64,000 nt of DNA from Cryptomeria japonica. Taxonomy: Eukaryota > Streptophyta > Pinopsida > Cupressales > Cupressaceae. Under the pieces are notes generated by a model. The model was not told where the DNA came from. It made no database searches and was given only the letters and a program-made list of their open reading frames with translations. Position numbers and translations under genes: made by a program. This document shows positions 1-10,470 of the stretch, piece by piece. Position 1 is the first letter of the stretch. Each line of letters starts with the position of its first letter. The stretch lies in contig NC_081414.1 in NCBI RefSeq assembly GCF_030272615.1, positions 238,425,233 through 238,489,232 on the forward strand, given 5' to 3'.

Positions 1-19
1 AATTGAGGGTCTAAAACAT

Positions 20-3000
20 ATGCTTCAAAGTGATAAGAATGGAATTGATATTTTGCGTGGTATTGCACACATTGTGGATTCGAATGTGATGCCTATGAAG
101 AGTTGTGTCGAAACTTTAGGTTATACACAACCTCCCACTCAAGTCAATCATTCTGTTCCTTTAATAGCTTCTATTGCTACCATACCTACCTTTACATCAA
201 ACATAATGACTACTTCTATACAAGACATTCCGCCTATGATCACCAGTCATGGGGGCAATCCTTCCTCTTCAATTAACCCTCTTCCTTCATTCAATCCAAC
301 TCCTTCATTCATTCCTTCAATGAGTGTTCCTATTACATCTCCACAAATGAACATGACACAAGGGGGCAATTCATTTAACCATTCCATTCCTCCTTGTAGT
401 GTTCCTCCTTTCCAATCATCTCCTATGACTAACTATCATAGTGTCCCGCCACCTTACTCTCAATCAATACCTTCTTTCAATAACATAATACCTCCATCAC
501 AATCTAACACGTCTAATATGAATTCTTTGACTGAAGCAACCATTAACAATCTTGCACAAACTGTCTCTTCTTTACAGCAACAAATTGCCTCTATGAATCA
601 ACCTAAGTTTAGTGTGCCCACATTTGATGTTGCGAGCCCACTTTGTCTTGACATTGTTCAAGCTATCCCTCCTAAACATATTGAAATCCCGCATTTGGAG
701 CTTTATAATGGTAAAGGTGATCCTCTAACACATGTTAAGACTTTTCAAACAATATGTACCGATTTTGCTTATGACCAAAGGTTGCTTGCAAAACTGTTTA
801 CTAGAACATTGAGAGATAAAGCCCTACAATGGTATTGCTCATTGCCTTCCTATTCTATTACTTCTTTCAAACAACTTGCAAATGCTTTCATTCAACAATT
901 TCAAAACAATATAAGTCCTAAAGTTACTTTGATTGATTTAATGCATTGTAAACAAGGTGTTAAAGAAAAAGTGATTGATTTCATTGGTAGATATAAGCAT
1001 TTGTATGCTCAAATTTCTTTTCCAGTGCCTGACAATGATATTCAAAGAATCTTTATTTCTAATTTACAAAAAGATATTCGAGACAAACTTCTATTTTCTG
1101 AGTTTACTTCTTTCCAATAGTTGTGTGCAACTCTTCACAATTATCAACTGACTGTGAGTCAAATGGAACAAGCAAATCCTATGGCTCCGAGTGATAAGGG
1201 TGATAGTAGTCAACAACCATTTGGAAAGTTTAAACCGAACAGAGATTCCATCAAATTCAATGAAAACATCATCAACAACAATGTGAATGTGGCATCAGGT
1301 GTGCCTCCTATTTCTAAGTTTTTCAAGAAAGAAAGAAAGTTTACTCCTTTGAATGAATCATTGCATAGTATTATGAATAAGTTATTGGAACAAAATGTGC
1401 TCACTCTCCCTCCTATAAAGCAAATTGATCCTACAAAGATTAATTCACCCTATTTTGATAACAAATCTTTTTGTCAATTTCATCGTCAACCTGGGCATGA
1501 TACTAAAAAATGTTTTGCTTTAAAGGGTAAAATTCAAGATTTGATTGATAATAATACTATCTCTGTTTCTGGAGCGAATGATAAAGGCAACACATCTGTA
1601 GCTCCTCCTAACCAAAATCTTCAGATTTTAACTGATCCATTACCTTCTCATACCTCTAATGCGATAGAGGCTAATGATTCCTCTTTCTCATCTAATGGTC
1701 TTGTGTCTATGACTCCGAATGTGATTAACTTTGTAGAGCAGCAAGAAAACCCTAAAGAACCTTCCATCACATTTGATTCTAGTCAAACTATCAGGGCACC
1801 TGATGGTCCTTTATACATAGTTGCAAAAGTCAAGAATACACCTTGCCGTGGAGTGCTTATTGATCCTTCATGCATGGTTAATGTTATTACTGAAGAATTT
1901 CTTTTTACTTTGCAATTGAATCAAGTGATCCATGACAAAACAGATGTGGTTGTGAAATTATTTGATGCATTTTCTTCTCCTGCAATTGGTTCTATTACAT
2001 TACCTATTGAGGTCCATAACAAACCCCTTGATGTGAACCTTGCTATTATTCCTTCATCTGAACAATTTCGTGTGAAGCTTGGCTATCCTTGGCTATCTTC
2101 CATGAAAGCTATTGCTTCTCCTATTCATAAATGTTTGAAATTTCCCCATAATGGTGAAGTTGTTACTATCAATCATAGTCTCTTTAAACCAACTGAAAGA
2201 ACTTCTAGCGTTCCTATTGATTATTTTTGGCCTAAACAATTCCAGTCTCTTTCACCGCGAAGTGATCATCTTTTTAAATCTTATCAAAAGTGGAAAACAG
2301 ATATGATCCTATCTCTAAGTGAACCTAGAACACCCAAACTTGATATTCCTATCGTTCTTGAGAAGGAAGTCCTTCCTTTGAAAGATAAAACTAATGTCTT
2401 TCCTCAAGAAGATTCCCAACCCATTCCTATGGATGTGACTATGTCTATGTCTAATAAACTTTCTAAAAGTAGACCTATACCTCCTCATCATGATGGACTT
2501 GGTCTCCTTCCTAAACCAAATATTCCTCCTTTATATGGAGCAGTTCCTCCTCCTTCCTTTTATAGGGAGAAGAGACCTTCCTCTTCTCCTATTATCCAGC
2601 CTAAGAGACCACAACCTAAGCACCCAAGTGATAAGGATGAGAACATTCCTCCTCCTCAATCTTCTCCAATTCCTACTAAGACTAGACGAAACCGTTCTGC
2701 GCGTGAACGCCGATGAAAGTGTCGCCTTAGAGCTCAAGCAGCTGCTTCTCAAACTTTGCAATCTCCAAAAACACCTTCAACAAGCATTATCCCATTTTCT
2801 CCAAAATCTCCTAAACATAAGATGCATGATGGTTTTGATCCTGTGCGAGTTAAAGATCCTATTTTTATAAATCTTGATGATGATATAGATGAAAATGTTA
2901 TTCATGATGAAAATGTTACTTCTCTTACTTCTGATAGTGAATATGAACTTGTTGATGTTGATAACCATCTATCTAATGAATTTTCTAAAGCACTTATCCT

Positions 3001-3118
3001 AGCTCCTAGACAAGAACAACATTGCTTGGAACATGAACATAGCCCTTGTTTGGATCTTGTGATAGCTCCATTTGCTGTGTTGAATGTTCCTCCTCTAGCG
3101 TGTTCCCTGCCTTCTTGA
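20..3118 (+). pseudogene. gag-protease polyprotein of a Tat-like retroelement, two in-frame stops
   Basis: One frame stays open across 3.1 kb except for TAG at 1118-1120 and TGA at 2714-2716. Order: a Pro/Ser/Asn-rich N-terminus (to about residue 170), a retrotransposon gag core around residues 225-345 (starts near ELYNGKGDPLTHVK, includes ALQWYCSLP), a CX2HX4HX4C knuckle at nt 1472-1513, a retropepsin-like stretch at about nt 1780-2160 (VLIDPSCMVNVI, later LGYPWLSS), and a Pro- then Arg-rich tail. Active proteases of this family have D-S/T-G or D-G-G where this copy has D-P-S, so activity is doubtful. Both stops could come from a single C-to-T change (CAG to TAG, CGA to TGA). No frameshift is seen. 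The downstream part (2717-3118) is acidic and unrecognised. Confidence 0.8.
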
Positions 3119-3861
3119 AACATTGATCAGCAAGATCGGGGGGTAGATGACGTGCTAGACTAGTTTCATTAGCATAGCAGATTCTCTCCTCCACTCTTTT
3201 GTTACTTCTTCTTTGTGTTATTCTCATTCTTCTATTTGTTGTCCTTAGTGTTGTCTACTTGAGGATGATGCAAAGCATTGAGATCTCTTTTGGTCTCTCT
3301 CATGTTGACTCAAAAGACACATGTGTTCCCTTCTTCTAGGTGACCTTCCTTGACATATATATGATATACATGAATTATCATACAACATACTGACCCCGAG
3401 GAAAGCGAAGTCACCTTGTGATTCATGTTTTGTGTCTATTATCCTTGGGTTTATCTCACACTTGGGGGCTAAATCTTTGTGATAACGTGCTCCTTTCCCT
3501 TCTCATTTCTTACGTGTATCACTACCTTAAAGAAATCACCCCCGTTGAGGCGTGTGTGATCACTTTAATGTAGGGGGGCATACACCCTATCTATCCCTTC
3601 GAGATACTTGAAAATTTCTTGGCGAACTTAGTTTTGCCTTGAAAATTTTTGGTATTTTTCTTACATGACTCATAGTGAGGGAACCTTACTATTGACAGTC
3701 ATGGTTCTCCCTCGTGATCTTCCCTTTTACTTGGTCAATCGAAGTCGAAAGATCCTTAGTCCACTGGGGGCTTGGTGTATCTTGCCTCCTTGACGTGGTG
3801 AAAGTCTTTCAATGTTGTTTCCTTGTACTTTACTAGAAGTATGAGCATACATACTCCCGCT
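3119..3861 (+). other. Untranslated 3' internal region of the gypsy element
   Basis: No long reading frame. Several short purine-rich runs resemble the true polypurine tract, including a copy of its TGGGGGCTAAA core near 3465-3475 and G-runs near 3574 and 3766. These may be decayed or auxiliary priming sites; that is inference. Confidence 0.5.
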
Positions 3862-3876
3862 AAAGTGGGGGCTAAA
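3862..3876 (+). other. Polypurine tract of the gypsy element
   Basis: AAAGTGGGGGCTAAA lies directly before the TGTAGTGACC start of the LTR. This is the position and composition expected of the plus-strand priming site for reverse transcription. Confidence 0.75.
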
Positions 3877-5109
3877 TGTAGTGACCTAAAATTACGACAC
3901 TTGCAATTTCGACCACATTTGGGTCTTCACGATGGCGATGCAACACGGAACCTGAATGGAGACCCCGAAACTTGTCCACGATATCAAAAACTACATTTTT
4001 CTAGCACCCTACCTGATCCCTCCTTGCACCCTGCTGTCCCTGGAGGTGGGACCAGGGCGCCTAGTGCCCTAGTCCCCCAAGACCATGGCGCCCAACGCCC
4101 TGGTCCTTGGCCCGATTTTGGGCCCGGTCTCTTTTGGGGCTTCGGGTCTTTAAGTTTGCAAATTGGAAAATAATCTTTCTTGGTCGGCCTAAGGTCGGAA
4201 AAATCAGTCTATCAGCCCTAATTGACAAGTATATAAACTACATTTCCTCTCCCATTTTGGGAAGAAGATGAAAAAGGCATGGAAATGATACTCAAACATT
4301 CAAACATTCAAGCATTCAAGCATTCAAGCATTCCTTCAAGCACTTGATCATTCTAAGTCTCCATTCAAGGCTAAGTGTTGCATTCAAGACAAGGATTCAA
4401 CCATTGAAGAGGAGATCACTTACAACATACAACATACAACAATATTTACACCTTCGCATGTAAGAATACAAACATTCTTACAACAAGGTACTAGTACTTG
4501 TTTTACATTACAATCATTTACATTTACAGCATTTCTCATTTCTTGGTTAATTCCAAAACCGGGGTTTGACCTAAGGGCAAACCCCTAATCCCTAACCCCC
4601 CAATCATCTTCGCTTTTTTGTGTGTAGGTTGCAGGTTCGTGGTTGTAATTGAAGATCTGGAATCCTTGTGCAGAGACAAACAGATCCCCCTTCATTTTGC
4701 GGATTTTTTGGAGGACCGTGTGCACACCGGGCGCCATCGTCCCGTCAACTTTTGCTCAAATTTGCAAGACAGCGCCGTCTCAATATTTTACTGCTAATTC
4801 TAGGTCTGCAGCTTCATCCTATATCCCTATCTCTGTTTATAAGCGAATCTTTCTAACTTTTCATGCATTCCTAGCTTAATTCTTCTATCTACATTCTTTA
4901 CAAAAGAGGGTAGCCTTGCTGTCTTAACCCTTGAAACTCATTTAGAATCCAATCTTGCATTGTGTGGGATTGGATCTTGTGGGTTTCAACCCCTCTTTTG
5001 AATGTAAAGTCTCCCCTAAGTGAAAACCGTCAATCCTAGTGACCTCCCTTCTCTCTCCTTGGAGTTGGAAGAGTGGAGAGCAACTAGGGTTCGATTTTTC
5101 TGCTTTACA
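3877..5109 (+). repeat. 3' LTR of the gypsy element (about 1.23 kb)
   Basis: Starts TGTAGTGACC after the polypurine tract and is read to end at TTTACA (5104-5109), giving TG...CA ends. The 3' edge rests only on this motif because the partner LTR is outside the window. Inside are a GC-rich block at about 4015-4140 with repeated GGCGCC-like motifs, a TATA box at 4230-4237, and a 10-bp tandem run of CATTCAAGCA-like units at about 4293-4345. A 116-codon open frame over the GC-rich block (3823-4173) crosses the LTR edge and is not regarded as a gene. Confidence 0.65.
4230..4237 (+). promoter_or_regulatory. TATA box in the gypsy LTR
   Basis: TATATAAA, 353 bp into the LTR, in the position of a U3 promoter. 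The GC-rich block lies just upstream. Confidence 0.5.
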
Positions 5110-5539
5110 GCTATATCAAAATCCAGGAAAACAATGCTCAAATGATCATGGTTTAATTATACCATCGATGTTTACAATCATTTCCCACATTTTAAAAGCT
5201 TAATGATCATAAAACAAAAAAGCAATAATCTAGTGACTGGTCCGATCATAGCTTTTCATTTTAGCTTGCATTTCATTCTTGTATGGGATCCCATATGCTC
5301 CTTTTATCCAAGGTTAAATCTATCACATGAATCATCAAAGTATCATCACAAGTGTATACACAATTAGAATAATGACTTATATATATTCAGATGTTGTCGA
5401 CCCAGTGAAAATCTTATGCTATCTCTCTCAACAAAATCAACAATCAGCATATCCAAAAATTTCTGCAACTTGACATCAGCAAACTGTCAGTTCTTTATAT
5501 AATCAACCATATCAAATCAAATCAATCAATCAAACCTAA

Positions 5540-5790
5540 TAGATTCTATCATGTCTTATACAAGATGTATCCTTCCTAAAACTAGATGATTTGATTTTGA
5601 TTCATGTCTTATATAGGATGTATCTTTTCTGAAACAAGACATTCTGATCATGTCTTATACAGGATGAATCCTTCCTGAAACCAAACGCTCTGATCATCTT
5701 TATCTTATATAGGATGTATCCTTCCTGAAACCAAATGCGCTGATCATCTTTATCTTATATAGGATGTATCCTTCCTAAAACCAAACTGGA
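5540..5790 (+). repeat. Degenerate tandem repeat, about 50-60 bp units
   Basis: The phrase TTATATAGGATGTATCCTTCCT followed by AAACCAAA recurs about five times with changes, at spacings of roughly 55-60 bp, within the internal region of the second element. Confidence 0.6.
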
Positions 5791-6093
5791 TTTTGATCTT
5801 ATCAATATAATCAATCAATATTTATCAATCTTATCCATCTAAGCAATCAACCTAATAGAAGAAATCACATTTTCATCAAACCACAGTTGCAGAAATCAAA
5901 TCATTTCTATCGGGATATCAATTTTGCAAAAACTCCAAAGATCAATTATCTCAATTGATCTCTCAAGGGGGCATCATCATACCGAAATTTAGCAATTAAG
6001 AGTCGGGCATCCTATCAAACCAATATCATCATCAAAATGAGATTATTCTTTGAATCAACACGTCATCACACCTTGCTTCAAAGAGGGGGAAAA

Positions 6094-7080
6094 TGTATAT
6101 ACCTAAAAATGGTCTGAAGATAATTAATTGAATAAGCAATTATTTAATTAATCTTCCTCCCCAATTTAATTGAATTCATCAACAATTTGATTAAAATCCT
6201 CCCCTTTCATCTACTTATTAATAAATCTAAGGATTTATTTAATAGGCTCATTTCAATAATCACCTTTGATTAATTAACTCAAATTAATTAATACTTCTCC
6301 TAACCTAACCATTCCTAAACCTAACCCATTCCATTTACCACATGTCCCCTTTCCTTGAACACTTTACCCTCTCATGAGAAAAGCTTTGTGACAGTTGTTA
6401 CTAAGTGTTCCCTTTCATCTAACCTCTTCTATCATCTTTGTGACACTTGTCACTAAGTGTTCCCTTTCATCTAACCTCTTCTAGAATCTTTGTGACACTT
6501 GTCACTAAGTATTCCCTTTTATCGAACTCTTCTAGAAGCCTCTTGACACTTGTCACCATAGAGATGACAAATGTTCCCTTTAATACAATCTATTTGCCAA
6601 CCTCCTCCAATTTTATCATTGATATCTTGAGACTTAATCTTGAGCATTGATTCCTACCACCTCACCCCTAGCCTTGGAAATCCTATAAATAGACCCCATT
6701 TCGGAGCAATAATGATCCCATCTCATTTGCATTCAAGCATTGTTATTATAGGCATCTAGCTTCTAGTTTATCATTTTAGCAATGTTATCATGTTCAATTT
6801 TAGCTTAAATCTTAGCTTATTTCATAGCAATATCATAGAATCATATAGCTTAAATCATATATCTCATCTAGCTTATGCATCTTCATCATTTAAATTTTCC
6901 ATTTAAGTGTAGTCAAGTCACTGGAATTTGCATAACCAGATCTGAGAGCAAAATTCATACTCCCATTTACTAGGAGGTAATAGATCGATTAGCTATGGTT
7001 TTATCTTTCATTGATTAATTTTCTAACCATTGCTTGTAATTATTTATTGAGTGTTTTGTGTTGCAGTTGTAGGTATAACA
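6094..7080 (+). repeat. LTR of the second element (987 bp)
   Basis: Begins TGTATATACC and ends GGTATAACA, a short imperfect inverted repeat as expected at LTR ends. A polypurine tract abuts the left end. A TATA box lies at 6684-6691. About 6370-6560 contains four or so repeats of TGACACTTGTCACTAAGTGTTCCC-like sequence at about 60-bp spacing, a possible enhancer-type array. No partner LTR is seen in the window. Confidence 0.7.
6684..6691 (+). promoter_or_regulatory. TATA box in the second LTR
   Basis: TATAAATA in the context CCTATAAATAGACCCC, about 590 bp into the LTR. A clean plant TATA motif. Confidence 0.6.
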
Positions 7081-8429
7081 GGTACACACTTCACATATAC
7101 ACAACACTAAACATCTAGAGAGAATGTCATGGTAGCCCCAACGATATAGATTGTATCCTACAAGGGTGAATCAGAAACAACAATGAATAAGTTCAGATGA
7201 AGATTGAAAGAGCTACAACTTCATTGAAGTGGGATACAACATTAAAGTGTCTAAGATATATGGTTATAATTCTCATTATCTCATTATATTTGGGTCTTGA
7301 GCTATAGTATCAATTTTGAGGATAATATATTTTGAAGAGTACAAAAAATGATTATTAGCTTTGAGCATATTTCCTTAATGAGGAACTTGCTATGATTAAT
7401 TAAAGTGGGATGGGCCTAAACCTTTTACATATCTATTAAAGATAAATTACTTGGGATGCATGAGAAGTGCACACGTAGTCAAAAAACTATATCTAACCAT
7501 TAAAACAAGATAAAATTGAATAGATGAACAAGATAGAACCACTAAATAGAAAAACAAAAAATAAGAAAAAAATTCAATCACCTACCAAAAACATGAAGGA
7601 ATGGTCTACCAAGTTGGCACACATTATCATCCTGCTAATCATGACTTTAAGCTTTAATTTTTTTAAAAACTTTTTGTTAGAATCTTTCCAAGAGGTTAGA
7701 GTGCCCAAATTTGGAGTAGCCTTGACAAAAGAGGTGAGGGGGTCTGGTGCCACATAAGGAGAATCGAGGTAGCATGTAGAGAGACCCAATTATTCATCAC
7801 CATTTCTTGTCTTAGAGCAATGATTTTCTCTACCTTTCTTTTCAAAGCCTCATGATTTTCCTTAAACTCAACCAATTCTCTCCTCTCATCCCCTTGAGAA
7901 ATTTTGCAAATGTTATGATCCTCAAGCTTCTTCTCTATACTCTCTCATTTTTCTAATTTCTCGGCCATGTCATTGGCAACATTCCATGTTATTCAAGGAC
8001 TTGTTTTTTTATTACTTTAGCAGGAAAGGGACCTTGGACCCTTACAAACAACAAAACTGGAGAGCAACAACACATCCATTGGCATCAAATAACCAAACAC
8101 CTATAAAGAATGAAAATAGCTCTTAAAAGTAATAAAAAACTAATATACCCACATAACTAAACATAATAACCCTATCTATATTCCTACTATCCATAATATA
8201 GCTACTAGCATAATAGTATCATAGTACTTAATCCAAATAGAAACACCCAATATATGGCATGTAGGATTGTTTAGATAAAATTCCATATTAAAACTAATAC
8301 CATCAGGATTCAAAAGTAACACAAACCAAAAAAGCACCAACCTAGCTACATCCTAATCATCCTTTTTGAGGTTCCAATCTTGTGCAAGATATTGCATCTA
8401 TTCCTTCCAGGTCTTAGTGCATAATGTGT
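7081..8429. other. AT-rich DNA, no gene recognised
   Basis: Only short open frames occur, and none resembles a protein family I recognise. It may be the decayed continuation of neighbouring elements. Confidence 0.4.
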
Positions 8430-9790
8430 CCTATTTTTTCTCCTCCTCTTTCCCTTTGACATCCTTCTTCATCTTTTTATTCTTTTTCTTCATCTTGATC
8501 TGTCCTGAGACAAACCCAATGGCCACTTTTCATATTATTCCATCAATAAAAGAACATAGGGAATTCGAGGCCTCCCCCATTAGCTGATATTGTTGCATGT
8601 ATTCCTCCACCTTCCCTTCAAGGTTCATGACCCTAACCTATAGGTCAATTATCTGGTTTTGTTGTTTTTGGCACTAAAATTCTCTTTCTTAGTAGGAGAG
8701 TCCTAGGAATAAGGCACCAAATCCACATCCTCAAAATAATTTTGAGGTGGGTAGTTCTGCTCGGAATCAACCTTGTCCTCTAGGAATTTTGCAAACCCTT
8801 TGTATCATCCTTACTATCCTCCATTTTTTCCTCCCCTTCCACCTAAAATTCTTCATCCTCTGCCTCCTCACTAGAGGAGCCACTGCCATCATCAAGGGTG
8901 AGAACCTCCTCTAGATCAGGGGAAACATCTTTGGCTTTAAGTTTTTTATTTTTTTTGTCTTTGGCAAGGAGACGAGCCAACCTTCTTTCACCAAACTTCC
9001 CTCCTACTTCTCCTTTTTATGTAGGTTATTTTCATCCACTTTAGAGTCATACAAATGAAGGTCAATTGTAATGTGCTTCTTGCTAGAATCCTATTTAGTC
9101 CTTCTAGCCTTAGCCAAGCTATTTTTAGGGGTTCAAGCTTTTCTTTTTTTAGAGTTCATCTTGAGTAGGGAAATTTCTAGGGCTTTTGATTCCAATTCAA
9201 TAGAGGGATTTTTACCTTTATATTTGGCAACATGGGTATTCTCATTCGAAGGCAGGGTTACTTTCAATGAGATCAATTCTCATAGATGAGCGTTGGGCCT
9301 CATTTTTTTGCTTAGAAATCCCTAGGAGGGTTAACAAATGGCTATAGTGAGGGCTATGATCAAATGCATACTTATATACATAAATAAGCCCTTGATGAAG
9401 CAGTGGGGCCTCCCCCTTCGAGATGCTAACATACAATGAAGAGAAACTTGATAATATGGAAAGTTAATTTTCTCACCATGACTTATGTGATTCAAGAGAG
9501 GGAAATAGTAGTTCTGCACAACTAGGTATCAGCCCTCTAAAGTAAAATATTTCATAACTAAAATAGCTATCATTTGCATAAGGTTTAGGGAGGACTGAGC
9601 GATCATACTCACTCTGCACCACAATCGACTCTCATCCTTCTTGAAAAACTTCTTTAGGTAGTTTTTGTAGTTGCCTGATCTACTTTTATCAACTTTCTTT
9701 CTCTCATTCTTTAAACCAATCACCTCCACAATTATCTCTGACAAGACAACAAAGGATATTCCACCAATTGAAACTTCACCATTCTGCTAG
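8430..9790 (-). pseudogene. Decayed unrecognised minus-strand protein, possibly transposon-derived
   Basis: Read on the minus strand with several stops and frame changes, this shows in order: a hydrophobic/aromatic domain at about 9790-9320 (includes MKYFTLEG and NYYFPLLNHISHGEKINFPY), an acidic run near 8870-8920 (SGSSSEEAEDEE), a short coiled coil near 8570-8650 (MNLEGKVEEYMQQYQ) and a Lys-rich end near 8440-8500. The first domain loosely resembles the putative plant transposon protein domain found in many retroelement-associated frames, but I am not sure of this. Charge patterning across the stops argues that it was once coding. Confidence 0.35.
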
Positions 9791-10470
9791 GAGTTGCAGA
9801 ATATCAAGGAGAGTGCTTTGTTATAGCATTTAATGGAAAGGAAAACAAGTGTCATCCCCGCTCTAGAACAAAGGTCCCACATCTCTTCATGTTTTTGGAG
9901 CTCTTTGTAGCTTCTTGGCTCCTATCTCTTCAACAAACCCCCCATATTGATTAACATAAACACAATCGATTTGTAAAAGATTTAAGAGAGACACTGAGAG
10001 AGCCCACAACTTGTAACTCTGACCCAACCAAATGATGAATAGTTACCAAAAAGGCAATTTTAAAAATGATCTTCACCACTACCCTCACAAATGAAAATAC
10101 ATCTCACATGATGAAAAACTTACCAATATTCAAGATAAAATTATTGCCTTTACATCTAATTATTTGCTTATCATTTGTAATTAAGGCCAAGTGGTAAAAA
10201 GTTAGCTATGTACCACTGACATCATTAATGAATGTAGATTCTTTCACTCCACCATAAGTCCAAGTAGGACTCCAGAACAACCCCCACAACATTAACCAAG
10301 CGAACATTTAGTTCATCTTAGTGATTTGAATTAAAAAAAAATTGGTGCCCATTCTCATGACAAAAATAAAAACAAAAACAACTAAGTCATTTTTCATTAA
10401 TATTAGCATAGGAGACTGAGTTTGTTAGAAAAGGCTTAGTCCTTTCCTTCACCAATTTTTTTTTCAGCCC
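9791..10470. other. Spacer between two decayed elements
   Basis: No open frame or motif that I can support. Confidence 0.4.

Larger units (their letters stand above)
1..5109 (+). mobile_element. Ty3/gypsy Tat-like LTR retrotransposon, 3' part, lacking pol
   Basis: The 5' LTR and primer site lie outside the window. What remains reads in order: gag, a knuckle, a protease-like domain, a basic tail, untranslated DNA, a polypurine tract (3862-3876) and a 3' LTR from 3877. No reverse transcriptase, RNase H or integrase motif appears between the last stop (3116-3118) and the LTR, so the element is non-autonomous and would need enzymes from a relative. The gag and knuckle style (CX2HX4HX4C) is that of the plant Tat/Ogre branch; that assignment is family knowledge, not a search result. 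It appears to be inserted in the internal region of the element at 5110-7080. Confidence 0.8.
5110..7080 (+). mobile_element. 3' end of a second LTR retrotransposon, interrupted by the gypsy element
   Basis: 5110-6079 is non-coding internal DNA. It is followed by a polypurine tract AAAGAGGGGGAAAA (6080-6093) and an LTR at 6094-7080. Because it begins exactly where the previous element's LTR is read to end, the simplest reading is a nested insertion. It contains no recognisable protein. Confidence 0.6.

Noticed and set aside
3823-4173. 116-codon open frame on the plus strand in GC-rich DNA
   Set aside because: It spans the LTR boundary and a GC-rich block with few stop codons by composition; no domain is recognisable.
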